A program made the position numbers and the translations under genes. Under the pieces are notes generated by a model. It made no database searches. It was not told where the DNA came from and saw nothing but the letters and a program-made list of their open reading frames with translations. From contig CALBAX010000101.1 of assembly GCA_937926875.1 (NCBI GenBank), positions 1-47,315 of the forward strand: DNA of 47,315 nt, read 5' to 3'. Positions 6,718 to 15,647 of the stretch are shown here, in pieces (the stretch's first letter is position 1; each line of letters opens with the position of its first letter). This DNA comes from an uncultured Desulfovibrio sp. (lineage in GTDB: Bacteria; Desulfobacterota; Desulfovibrionia; Desulfovibrionales; Desulfovibrionaceae).

Positions 6718-8664
6718 ATGGATGTCCGCGTGGAAGGACAGGTGGTGGACGCCCCCGAACAGGGTGATGTGGCCGCTGTTCTGCAGAAAGCGCTGAGCGG
6801 CAAAAAATTCAAATCCGTGGTGGCTGCGCGTGTGACCGCAGAGGGCACGGAGACTTTGTGCGACCTTTCCGCCACCGTGCCCGCCCAGTGTACCGACATC
6901 ACTCCCGTGTACGCTGATTCTCCCGAAGGGCTGGACATGATCCGCCACTCCACGGCCCATGTCATGGCCGCCGCGGTGAAAAAACTTTATCCCTCGGCCA
7001 AGGTGACCATCGGTCCCGCGGTGGAAAACGGCTTCTACTACGACTTCGACGTGGAAAAGCCCTTCTCCAGCGAAGACTTCCCGGCCATCGAAGCCGAGAT
7101 GCAGCGCATCGTCAACGAACGCCTGCCCTTCGTGCGCACCACCATGAGCAAGGCCGACGCCATCGAGAAGTTCAGCAAGATGGGCGAGAACTTCAAGGTG
7201 GAGATCATCGAAGGCATCGAGGGCGACACGGTCTCCCTGTACACCTGCGGTGATTTCACCGACCTGTGCCGCGGCCCCCACGTGCCGCACACCGGCTTCT
7301 CCAGGGCCAGCAAGATCCTTTCCGCTGCCGGCGCCTACTGGCGCGGCGACGAAAAGAACCCCATGCTCTCCCGCCTGTACGGCACCGCCTTTGCCGACGA
7401 GAAGGCCCTCAACGCCTACCTGAAGCAGCTGGAAGAAGCCAAGCGCCGCGACCACCGCAAGCTGGGCCGCGAACTGGGCTTCTTCACCTTCCATGAGGAC
7501 GTGGCCCCCGGCATGGTCTTCTGGCTGCCCAAGGGCATGCTGATGCGCACCATCCTGGAAGACTTCTGGCGTCGCGAGCACATCAAGCGCGGCTACGACC
7601 TGGTGCAGGGCCCGCAGCTGCTGCGCGTGGAGACCTGGCAGCGCTCCGGCCACTACGACCACTACCGCCAGAACATGTATTTCACCCAGATCGAGGACGA
7701 TCAGTACGGCATCAAGCCCATGAACTGCATCTCGCACATGCTGATCTACCGCAACGATCTGCGCAGCTACCGTGACCTGCCCCAGCGCTACTTCGAGCTG
7801 GGCGTGGTGCACCGCCACGAAAAGAGCGGCACCCTGCACGGCCTGCTGCGTGTGCGCCAGTTCACCCAGGACGATGCCCACATCCTGTGCACGCCCGAAC
7901 AGCTGGAGGGCGAGATCCTTGGTGTCATCCACCTGATCCGCGACCTGATGCATCTGTTCGGCTTCGACTACAAGGTGGGCATCTCCACCCGTCCCAAGGA
8001 CAGCATCGGTACCGACGAGGCCTGGGAACTGGCGACCAATGCCCTGATCGAGGCCGTGAAGAAGGCCGACATGCCCTACGAGATCAACGAGGGCGACGGC
8101 GCCTTCTACGGTCCCAAGATCGACGTGCGCCTGCTGGACTGCATCGGGCGAGAGTGGCAGTGCTCCACCATCCAGGTGGACTTCACCCTGCCCGAACGTT
8201 TCGACCTGACCTATGTGGGCCAGGACGGCGAGCGTCATCGTCCTGTCATGGTGCACCGGGCCATCATGGGTTCGCTGGAGCGCTTCATCGGTGTGCTCAT
8301 CGAGCAGTACGCCGGTGCCATGCCCACCTGGCTGGCGCCCGAACAGGCCCGGATCCTGACGGTCACCGATGCCCACAACGAAGCCGCGCTCAAGGCCTGC
8401 GAGGAGCTGAAAGCTCTGGGGATCCGCGTGACGGCCGATACGCGCAACGAGAAGCTGGGCTTCAAGGTGCGCGAAGCGCAGCTGGCCAAGGTGCCGTATA
8501 TTCTGGTGGTTGGAGAAAAGGAAGCGCAGGCGGGCGGCGTCAATGTGCGTCTGCGCAATGGGGACAACCTGGGGCTCAAGTCCGTGGCGGAAGTGGCTGC
8601 CCTGATCCGCACGGACAGCGAAGAGCCTTTCAAGAATGGAGGGATGCGCTATAGCTTCTCCTAA
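6718..8664 (+). CDS. thrS: Threonyl-tRNA synthetase
   Basis: A 648-residue class II synthetase that charges tRNA-Thr. In order it has an N-terminal TGS-like region; the editing domain with HSTAHVMAAAVKKLYP near residue 80 (HxxxH zinc/editing motif) and later YTCGDFTDLCRGPH; the catalytic core with MNCISHM, RYFELGVVHRHEKSGTLHGL and RVRQFTQDDAH; and an anticodon-binding C terminus. ATG at 6718 is chosen because AAGGAG (6705-6710) is 7 bases away; the ATG at 6712 would leave only one base. It heads the infC/rpmI/rplT/pheS/pheT cluster and its stop lies one base before infC. Confidence 0.96.
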   Translation: MDVRVEGQVVDAPEQGDVAAVLQKALSGKKFKSVVAARVTAEGTETLCDLSATVPAQCTDITPVYADSPEGLDMIRHSTAHVMAAAVKKLYPSAKVTIGPAVENGFYYDFDVEKPFSSEDFPAIEAEMQRIVNERLPFVRTTMSKADAIEKFSKMGENFKVEIIEGIEGDTVSLYTCGDFTDLCRGPHVPHTGFSRASKILSAAGAYWRGDEKNPMLSRLYGTAFADEKALNAYLKQLEEAKRRDHRKLGRELGFFTFHEDVAPGMVFWLPKGMLMRTILEDFWRREHIKRGYDLVQGPQLLRVETWQRSGHYDHYRQNMYFTQIEDDQYGIKPMNCISHMLIYRNDLRSYRDLPQRYFELGVVHRHEKSGTLHGLLRVRQFTQDDAHILCTPEQLEGEILGVIHLIRDLMHLFGFDYKVGISTRPKDSIGTDEAWELATNALIEAVKKADMPYEINEGDGAFYGPKIDVRLLDCIGREWQCSTIQVDFTLPERFDLTYVGQDGERHRPVMVHRAIMGSLERFIGVLIEQYAGAMPTWLAPEQARILTVTDAHNEAALKACEELKALGIRVTADTRNEKLGFKVREAQLAKVPYILVVGEKEAQAGGVNVRLRNGDNLGLKSVAEVAALIRTDSEEPFKNGGMRYSFS

Positions 8665-8665
8665 C

Positions 8666-9196
<531 letters not shown>

Positions 9197-9314
9197 TTCC
9201 TTCGCCAGAGCCTTTTTTGCCTGATGTCACAGGTGGCCTGTGCCGTCAGGCCTGCCTGCGCGCCCCTGCATTTTTGCACTTGCGCCGCACGGCTTTTTCA
9301 GGCAATATGCCGTT

Positions 9315-9337
9315 CCTGCCCGTACTGTACGGGCAGG
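9315..9337 (+). promoter_or_regulatory. Hairpin in the rpmI leader
   Basis: CCTGCCCGTA (9315-9324) and its exact complement (9328-9337) flank a 3-base loop, 9 bases before the rpmI ribosome-binding site. The infC-rpmI spacer is 162 bases. In several phyla L20 represses rpmI-rplT by binding the leader. This hairpin is a candidate part of such a site, by position only. Confidence 0.45.
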
Positions 9338-9358
9338 CCATTCGTTAAGGAGTATATC

Positions 9359-9556
9359 ATGCCCAAGATCAAAACCCGGCGTTCCGCGGCCAAGCGTTTC
9401 GAGCTCACCGGCAGCGGCAAGTTCAAGCGTCGTCGTCAGAATCTGCGCCACATCCTCACCAAGAAGGCTCCCGGCCGCAAGATGCGCCTGGGCCAGGCCA
9501 CCATCGTTGACCGCACCAACGAGAAGGCCGTGCGCCGGATGCTGCCCAACGGCTAG
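9359..9556 (+). CDS. rpmI: 50S ribosomal protein L35
   Basis: A 65-residue basic protein with the family start MPKIKTRRSAAKRF and a typical body, GKFKRRRQNLRHIL and GRKMRLGQATIVDRTN. ATG at 9359 follows AAGGAG (9347-9352). It lies between infC and rplT as in most bacteria, but the gap to rplT (273 bases) is unusually long for this pair. Confidence 0.96.
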   Translation: MPKIKTRRSAAKRFELTGSGKFKRRRQNLRHILTKKAPGRKMRLGQATIVDRTNEKAVRRMLPNG

Positions 9557-9829
9557 CCATCCCGAGCCTTGCGGAAGCTCCGTGCGCGGGGCGTCCGTGC
9601 CGGAACGCGAGAGCGTGACGGCGTAGATTCTGATCCGTCCGGATTGTGCGCCCGTATGCGGGAGGCGGCATGACCGCCGCAGCACCGCCGCGCGGCGCAG
9701 CGCCCCACAGGGGCGGCGGCCAGCGCAAAGCCGTTCTTTTCAAGCAATTTGCGCCCCATCTGGGATCAATTTTTTTCCCCGGCAGGCACAAAACCTCCGC
9801 CTTGGCCGGGCGAAAGGAGGGTACCCCCC

Positions 9830-10180
9830 ATGCGTGTGAAGAGAGGTCTCGCCGCCCATCGTCGGCACAAAAAGTACCTGAGCGCGGCCAAGGGTTTCCG
9901 TGGTGGCCGCAGCCGTCTGTACCGTACCGCCCGTGAGGCTGTGGAGCGTTCGCTCCAGTATTCCTTCATCGGCCGCAAGCACCGCAAACGCGACTTCCGC
10001 ACCCTGTGGATCCTGCGCATCAACGCCGGCGCGCGCCTGAACGGCCTGTCCTACAGCCGCCTCATGCACGGCCTGAACAAGGCCGGCATCGCCCTGAACC
10101 GCAAGGTTCTGGCCGACCTCGCCGTCTACCACAAGGACGACTTCGCCAAGGTGGTGGAAATGGCCAAGGCTGCCCTGTAG
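9830..10180 (+). CDS. rplT: 50S ribosomal protein L20
   Basis: A 116-residue protein with the L20 hallmark start MRVKRGLAAHRRHKKYL, a basic N-terminal extension that helps fold 23S rRNA, and a globular C half (LWILRINAGARLNGLSYSRL). AAAGGAGG lies at 9813-9820. L20 often represses its own operon by binding the mRNA. The 273 bases between rpmI and rplT, with a GC-rich stem-loop region and the T run at about 9771-9777, leave room for such control or for an internal promoter. Confidence 0.96.
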   Translation: MRVKRGLAAHRRHKKYLSAAKGFRGGRSRLYRTAREAVERSLQYSFIGRKHRKRDFRTLWILRINAGARLNGLSYSRLMHGLNKAGIALNRKVLADLAVYHKDDFAKVVEMAKAAL

Positions 10181-10201
10181 TCGGCACGCCACAGCTTTTT
10201 T

Positions 10202-10265
10202 GGGTGCGCGGCATGTCTTGGCGTGAGGTTTTTCCTCGTGCGGGATATGCCGCGCCCTTTTTTTT
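10202..10265 (+). terminator. Large terminator hairpin between rplT and pheS
   Basis: A long stem built from GCGCGGCAT and ATGCCGCGC, plus the inner pair GAGG/CCTC around TTTTT, is followed by eight T. It lies 21 bases past the rplT stop. pheS starts 177 bases further, so it either needs its own promoter or depends on read-through. Confidence 0.85.
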
Positions 10266-10442
10266 CACCGGAGATTCCGGTAAGATCGGGCGCGCCCCGG
10301 ATGCCGCAGCATGCGGCCCCGGCGGCATGCGCCCTGTTGTCATGTGGCGGCGGGACATGGTGTCCCTCCGCCGCTGTTGTGTGCGGCCTTCAGGGCCGTC
10401 CCTTTGACCGTAACGCCGCCTGCGGCGGCTCCGGGAATTCGC

Positions 10443-11486
10443 ATGGATTTGATGACTGTACTGGAAAGCCTGGTTACAGACCTCGAAGCAGGTCTTGACC
10501 GGGCTTCTTCGTTGGATGAACTGGAAGGACTGCGGGTGGACTTTCTGGGCCGCAAGGGCAAACTGGCCCAGGCCATGAGCTCCATGGCCAAGCTGCCCCC
10601 CGCGGAACGCCCCGCCGTGGGCCAGAAGGCCAACAGCGTCAAGGAGCGCCTCACCGCCCTGTTCGACGCCCGCAAGACCGCTCTGGAAGCGGCCCGCGAA
10701 GCCGAGGCCCTCAAGCGCTTCGACCCCTCCCTGCCCGGCCGTGCCCCCTGGCGCGGCTCGCTGCACCCCACCACCCTGGTGATGGAAGAGATCTGCGGCA
10801 TCTTCAGCAAGCTGGGCTTCGACATCGCTTCCGGCCCGGAAGTGGAGAACGACTTCTACAATTTCGAGTCCCTCAACATGCCGCCGGAACATCCCGCCCG
10901 CGACATGCAGGACACCCTCTACATCACCGAGCGCGTGCTCATGCGCACCCATACCTCCCCCGTGCAGGTGCGCACCATGCTGGGCCGCAAGCCTCCCCTG
11001 GCCATCGTGGCTCCCGGCAAGGTCTACCGCCGCGACTCCGACCTGACCCACACCCCCATGTTCCATCAGGTGGAAGGCCTGGTGGTGGGCCAGGACATCA
11101 GCATGGCCCATCTGCGCGGCACCCTCACCGCCTTCGTGCGCTCCGTGTTCGGCGGCCATACCGAAGTGCGCTTCCGCCCCAGCTTCTTCCCCTTCACGGA
11201 GCCCTCCGCCGAAGTGGACATCAGCTGCTGCATGTGCGGCGGCAAGGGCCACATCGACGGCGAGCCCTGCCGCGTGTGCAAAACCACCGGCTGGGTGGAG
11301 ATCCTAGGCTGCGGCATGGTGGACCCCGCCGTGTTCGCCTCTGTGGGCTATCCCGCCGATGTGAGCGGCTTCGCCTTCGGCCTGGGCGTGGAACGTGTGG
11401 CCATGCTCAAGTACGGTATCGGCGACCTGCGCATGTTCTTCGAGAACGACGTGCGCTTCCTCGGCCAGTTCGGCCTGCACGCCTAG
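10443..11486 (+). CDS. pheS: Phenylalanyl-tRNA synthetase alpha subunit
   Basis: A 347-residue class II catalytic subunit. The N-terminal coiled coil (about 1-85) is followed by LHPTTLVMEEI, HTSPVQVRTM, APGKVYRRDSDLTHTPMFHQVEG and FRPSFFPFTEPSAEVDI. A cysteine-rich insert, CCMCGGKGH and CRVCKTTGW, comes before the closing motif FAFGLGVERVAMLKYGI. It forms an alpha2-beta2 enzyme with PheT. ATG at 10443 matches the family N terminus but its ribosome-binding site is weak. A terminator separates it from rplT. Confidence 0.96.
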   Translation: MDLMTVLESLVTDLEAGLDRASSLDELEGLRVDFLGRKGKLAQAMSSMAKLPPAERPAVGQKANSVKERLTALFDARKTALEAAREAEALKRFDPSLPGRAPWRGSLHPTTLVMEEICGIFSKLGFDIASGPEVENDFYNFESLNMPPEHPARDMQDTLYITERVLMRTHTSPVQVRTMLGRKPPLAIVAPGKVYRRDSDLTHTPMFHQVEGLVVGQDISMAHLRGTLTAFVRSVFGGHTEVRFRPSFFPFTEPSAEVDISCCMCGGKGHIDGEPCRVCKTTGWVEILGCGMVDPAVFASVGYPADVSGFAFGLGVERVAMLKYGIGDLRMFFENDVRFLGQFGLHA

Positions 11487-11496
11487 GGTGGGTCCC

Positions 11497-11880
11497 GTGT
11501 CTCTGTCCGTCTGTCTCCGCCGTGCCTGTGTCCCCGTGCTGCTGGCCCTGCTCTGCGCCGCCGGCAGCGCTTCGCTGGACGCCGGTGACGCCCGGGCCGC
11601 CTCGGCCCTGAGCCCCCGCCACAGCGGCCTGGAGCCGCCCGGCGGTCCCAAGCCCATCGAAGGTCTGCCCGCCATGGGCAATGCCGGCAACACCACCGAG
11701 CGCGGCATGGGCTATACCGATGCCTACGGCCGCCCGCTCAAGGACTACGGCCCCGAGGAAGTGAAACCCCGTGTGCGCCCCCGCGGCGGCGCCTACGGCA
11801 CTTACGGACGCAAACAGAGCCGCCCCCTGCCGGACCCCGACGCCGGCACGCCGGGCAAACCGGCCTGGGACTTCAACTGA
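11497..11880 (+). CDS. Small secreted protein of unknown function between pheS and pheT
   Basis: About 127 residues from GTG 11497; GTG 11488 is an alternative. The N terminus has arginines, then a hydrophobic run (VPVLLALLCAAGSA) and a likely signal-peptidase site after DARA, near residue 34. The mature part is rich in P, G and R (SGLEPPGGPKPIEGLPAMG, RPRGGAYGTYGRK) with no known domain, and is probably flexible. It begins 10 bases after pheS and ends 41 bases before pheT, so it is co-transcribed with them. I do not recognise the family. Coding is supported by the continuous frame and the signal peptide. Confidence 0.65.
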   Translation: MSLSVCLRRACVPVLLALLCAAGSASLDAGDARAASALSPRHSGLEPPGGPKPIEGLPAMGNAGNTTERGMGYTDAYGRPLKDYGPEEVKPRVRPRGGAYGTYGRKQSRPLPDPDAGTPGKPAWDFN

Positions 11881-11921
11881 ATCAACTGCTAACCGGCCCT
11901 GCGGGGCCAGTGAGATGACAT

Positions 11922-14324
11922 ATGCTGCTTTCTCTTTCGTGGCTGCGCGAATTCGTCCCGTATGAAGGCACGGCACAGGAGCTGGGCGACCGGCTGACCA
12001 TGCTGGGCCTGGAACTGGAAGAAATCGTGCGCCCCTATGACGCCATCGCCCCCATCGTGGTGGGCCATGTGGTGGAATGCGTCGACCATCCCGAATCCGA
12101 CCACCTGCACATCTGCAAGGTGGACGCCGGCCAGGGCGAACTGCTGGACATCGTCTGTGGCGCGCCCAACGTGGCTGCCGGCCAGAAAGTCCCCGTGGCC
12201 CTGGTGGGCACCACCATGCCCGGCGGCCTGGTCATCAAGAAGGCCAAGCTGCGCGGCGCGCCCTCCTGCGGCATGATCTGTTCCGAACGCGAGCTGGGCC
12301 TCACCGAAGACCACAGCGGCATCATGGTCCTGCCCGACAGCGCCGTGCCCGGCGCCCGTCTGGTGGATACCCTGGAGCTGGACCACGAAGTGCTGGACAT
12401 CTCCATCACCCCCAACCGTGCCGACTGCCTCTCTGTGCTGGGCCTGGCCCGCGAGACCGCCCTTGCCTTCAACCTGCCCCTGACCATCCCCGACCTGCCC
12501 CTGAGCGAGGACGGCCCGGCCCGCGACCTGCCCCCTGTGGAGATCAGCGATCCCGAGCTGTGCAACCTCTACGCCGGGCGCGTCATCACCGGCATCAAGA
12601 TCGCGCCCTCGCCCATGCGCATCCGCCACCGCCTGCATGCCGTGGGCGTGCGTCCCATCTCCAACATCGTGGACGTGACCAACTACATCCTTTTTGAATG
12701 CGGCCAGCCCCTGCATTCCTTCGACCTCGACAAGCTCAAGGGCGGACGCATCATCGTCAGCCCCGCCGCCCAGGGCGAGAAGTTCGTCACCCTGGACGGC
12801 CAGGAACGTACCCTGGATGCCCGCGACCTCTGCATCCGCGACGCCGAACGCGCCGTGGGCCTGGCCGGCGTCATGGGCGGCCTGAACACCGAGATCGACG
12901 AGAACAGCAGCAACGTCTTCCTGGAAAGCGCCGTGTTCCGGCCCGGCACCATCCGCAAGACCTCGCGCCGTCTGGGCCTCTCGTCCGAAGCCTCCTACCG
13001 CTTCGAACGCGGCATCGACCACAAGCGCTCCATCTGGTCCCTGGACCGTGCCTGCGCCATGATGGTGGCCTCTGCCGGCGGCAAGGTCTGCCCCGGCTAC
13101 ACCCTGGCCGAGCCCAAGCCCTTCGTGCCCGTGCAGATCGAGTTCCGCCCCGCCCGCGCCAACGCCCTGCTGGGCGTGGAACTGGACCGCGACTTCGACG
13201 AGAAGGTGCTTGCCGGCATGGGCTGCGCCATCGAGAAGACCAGCGACGACAGCTGGCAGGTCACCCAGCCCAGCTGGCGCCCCGACCTGACCCGCGAAGC
13301 CGACCTCATCGAAGAAGTGGGCCGTGTGCACGGTCTGGACACCATCGCCCCCGAGCTGCCCGCCTTCCTGCAGGATCTGGGCCGCGCCGGCGAACCCATG
13401 TCCACCTTCCAGTTCTGGTCCCGCCTGCGCCACTGGGGCGCGGGCCTGGGCCTCAACGAAGCCGTCAACTACAGCTTCGTGGGCCACAAGGATCTGGACC
13501 TGCTGGGCCTGCCCGCCGAAGGCCGCATCTCCATCATGAACCCGCTCTCCGCCGAACAGGATGCCCTGCGCACCGTGCTGGCCCCCGGCCTGCTGCATGA
13601 CCTGCGCAACAACCTGGCCCAGGGTGCCGCTGGCGTGCGCCTGTTCGAGCTGGCCAACACCTTCACGGCCGCGCCCAGCGACGATCCCCACGCCACCGGC
13701 GCCAGCGAGACCGGCATGCTGGGCGTGCTGCTCTACGGCCAGCGCCACGACAGCGCCTGGCCGCATGCGGAAGCCGACATGGACTACAGCGACCTCAAGG
13801 GCATCGTGGAGCACCTGCTGCACTTCCTCAACCTGTCCGCCCCCGTCTGCGGACTGGCCGAGAGCCACCCCTACCTGCTGCCCTGCGTGCGCCTGAGCGT
13901 GGACGGCACCGAGGTGGGCGTCATGGGCCGCGTGCGTCCCGAGATGGCCGACAGTTTCCACGCCCGCAAGGACGTCTGGCTGGCCGAGCTCGACCTCGAC
14001 GTGCTGCGCCGCCTGCATGATGCCGCCCAGGTGCGCTTCCAAAGCCTGCCCGTCTTCCCGCCGGTGCGCCGCGACATCACCGTGGCCGCGCCCGTGGGCG
14101 TGACCGTGGGCGCCATCCTGGACCAGATCATGGCCCAGAAGCAGCCCCTGCTGGAAGGCGCCGTGCTGGTGGACAGCTTCAGCCCCGAAGGCAGCGACGA
14201 ACGCAACCTCACCTTCCGCCTGACCTTCCGTCATGCCGAGCGCACCCTCAAGGATGCGGAAGTGGACAAAGTGCGGGAAAAGGTGGCACAATCCCTGGTG
14301 CAGACGCTGGGCGTACGCATCTAG
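11922..14324 (+). CDS. pheT: Phenylalanyl-tRNA synthetase beta subunit
   Basis: An 800-residue subunit. It starts MLLSLSWLREFVPYEG, followed by the tRNA-binding domain (about 40-150, GHVVECVDHPESDHLHICKV), the B3/B4 editing core (ITPNRADCLSVLGLARE and later segments), the B5 DNA-binding-like fold, the catalytic-like domain and the C-terminal anticodon-binding FDX-ACB domain with FPPVRRDITV. It pairs with PheS to charge tRNA-Phe. The length is normal for the full bacterial beta subunit. The ATG at 11922 has only a weak ribosome-binding site. Confidence 0.96.
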   Translation: MLLSLSWLREFVPYEGTAQELGDRLTMLGLELEEIVRPYDAIAPIVVGHVVECVDHPESDHLHICKVDAGQGELLDIVCGAPNVAAGQKVPVALVGTTMPGGLVIKKAKLRGAPSCGMICSERELGLTEDHSGIMVLPDSAVPGARLVDTLELDHEVLDISITPNRADCLSVLGLARETALAFNLPLTIPDLPLSEDGPARDLPPVEISDPELCNLYAGRVITGIKIAPSPMRIRHRLHAVGVRPISNIVDVTNYILFECGQPLHSFDLDKLKGGRIIVSPAAQGEKFVTLDGQERTLDARDLCIRDAERAVGLAGVMGGLNTEIDENSSNVFLESAVFRPGTIRKTSRRLGLSSEASYRFERGIDHKRSIWSLDRACAMMVASAGGKVCPGYTLAEPKPFVPVQIEFRPARANALLGVELDRDFDEKVLAGMGCAIEKTSDDSWQVTQPSWRPDLTREADLIEEVGRVHGLDTIAPELPAFLQDLGRAGEPMSTFQFWSRLRHWGAGLGLNEAVNYSFVGHKDLDLLGLPAEGRISIMNPLSAEQDALRTVLAPGLLHDLRNNLAQGAAGVRLFELANTFTAAPSDDPHATGASETGMLGVLLYGQRHDSAWPHAEADMDYSDLKGIVEHLLHFLNLSAPVCGLAESHPYLLPCVRLSVDGTEVGVMGRVRPEMADSFHARKDVWLAELDLDVLRRLHDAAQVRFQSLPVFPPVRRDITVAAPVGVTVGAILDQIMAQKQPLLEGAVLVDSFSPEGSDERNLTFRLTFRHAERTLKDAEVDKVREKVAQSLVQTLGVRI

Positions 14325-14482
14325 CCGTCTGTCCCTTCCGTACCGGGCGGGCCGGCCTGCCCCGTGACGGAAGCGCTGCTGATACGGTTTTCCACGGGCT
14401 GCGGCCTCCTTGCGGGGCCGCGGTCCGTGGCACTGTGTGCGGCCCCCGGGCCCTGCGCGGTGAAACCCGCAAGAGAGGGAGC

Positions 14483-14824
14483 ATGTCGGAAAAACTCTAC
14501 AAGATCGGCCAGGCCGCCGCCCTGCTCAACCTCAATACTTCCGTGCTGCGTTTCTGGGAAACGGTGTTCCCCCAGCTGGCTCCCCGGCGTACGGATTCGG
14601 GCCAGCGTTTCTACACCGAAGAGGACATGGCCCTGCTGCGCCGCATCCAGCAGCTGCTGCACCAGAAGGGCATGACCATAGAAGGCGCGCGCCGCATCCT
14701 GGACGGCAGCGCCAGCCTGGACGAGGTCCTGCCGGAACGCGCCGCCAGCAAGCGCGATCCGGCCCTGATGCTGAAGCTGAAAAACGAGCTGACCGAGCTG
14801 CGCCGCGTTCTGGCCGGCCGGTGA
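14483..14824 (+). CDS. MerR-family transcriptional regulator
   Basis: A 113-residue protein with a MerR winged helix: YKIGQAAALLNLNTSVLRFWE (residues 6-26), then RRTDSGQRFYTEEDMALLRRI and a short C-terminal coiled helix. It is short and has no effector domain. ATG at 14483 follows AGAGAGGGA. It sits between pheT and rpe on the same strand. Its target is unknown; the neighbouring pentose phosphate genes are candidates by position only. Confidence 0.85.
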   Translation: MSEKLYKIGQAAALLNLNTSVLRFWETVFPQLAPRRTDSGQRFYTEEDMALLRRIQQLLHQKGMTIEGARRILDGSASLDEVLPERAASKRDPALMLKLKNELTELRRVLAGR

Positions 14825-14896
14825 TCCCCTGTCCTGCCGCTCCGGCAGTACGCCGCGGCGGTCCTGCACGACAGGCAGCGTACCACAGGATGCCGC

Positions 14897-15628
14897 ATGA
14901 TCCTTTCTCCTTCCCTGCTCTCCGCCGATTTCTCCCGTCTGGCCGACGAGCTCGCCGCCCTTGAGGCCGCGGGCATCTCCTGGCTGCATCTGGACATCAT
15001 GGACGGGGCCTTCGTGCCCAACATCACCTTTGGACAGCCCGTCATCAAAAGCCTGCGCCAGCGCAGCAGCAAACTTTTCTTCGACGTGCACCTCATGATC
15101 GAGGAGCCCGCCCGCTATCTGGAATCCTTCCGTGATGCCGGGGCCGACATGCTGGTCATCCACGCCGAGGCCGACCGCCATCCCCAGCGCACCCTCAGCG
15201 AGATCCGCCGCCTGGGCATGAAGGCCGGCCTGGCCTTCAATCCCGGTACGGACATCGCCCCCCTGCGCTGGCTGGCCCCCGATCTGGACATGGTGCTGGT
15301 CATGAGCGTGAACCCCGGCTTCTCCGGTCAAAAATTCATCCCCCAGAGCTTCGACAAGATCCGCGCCACCCGCGCCATGCTCAACGCCGCCGGTGCCGGG
15401 GACGTGCTCATCCAGGTGGACGGCGGCGCCTGCCCCGAGAACACCGCGCAGCTGGTGGCCGCCGGCGCCGACGTGCTGGTCTCGGGCTCGGCCTTTTTCG
15501 GCCACCCGCCCTATGACCAGTGCCACCAGAAATTCCAGGCCGCTGCCCAGGCCGCGGCCGACAATGCCCACGATGCCCGTTGTGCTGCGGCCGCCCTGTG
15601 GCAGCCCGGCCGCGCCCTGAAAAAATAA
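14897..15628 (+). CDS. rpe: Ribulose-phosphate 3-epimerase
   Basis: A 243-residue TIM barrel that interconverts ribulose 5-phosphate and xylulose 5-phosphate. Metal and catalytic residues are visible in SPSLLSADFSRL, LHLDIMDGAFVPNITFG, DVHLMIEEP, MSVNPGFSGQKF and VDGGACPENT. The last 20 or so residues are alanine-rich and slightly longer than usual. ATG at 14897 is preceded by ACAGGATG, a fair ribosome-binding site. tkt begins 19 bases after its stop, so the two form a pentose phosphate pair. Confidence 0.95.
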   Translation: MILSPSLLSADFSRLADELAALEAAGISWLHLDIMDGAFVPNITFGQPVIKSLRQRSSKLFFDVHLMIEEPARYLESFRDAGADMLVIHAEADRHPQRTLSEIRRLGMKAGLAFNPGTDIAPLRWLAPDLDMVLVMSVNPGFSGQKFIPQSFDKIRATRAMLNAAGAGDVLIQVDGGACPENTAQLVAAGADVLVSGSAFFGHPPYDQCHQKFQAAAQAAADNAHDARCAAAALWQPGRALKK

Positions 15629-15647
15629 CTCAACAAAGGACCGCATC

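Noticed and set aside
10223..10300. Possible Phe-rich leader peptide (GTG start, two FF pairs) before pheS
   Set aside because: Its Phe codons fall in the loop and T run of the terminator itself, it has no ribosome-binding site, and the arrangement does not fit classical attenuation, where the codons precede the first stem.
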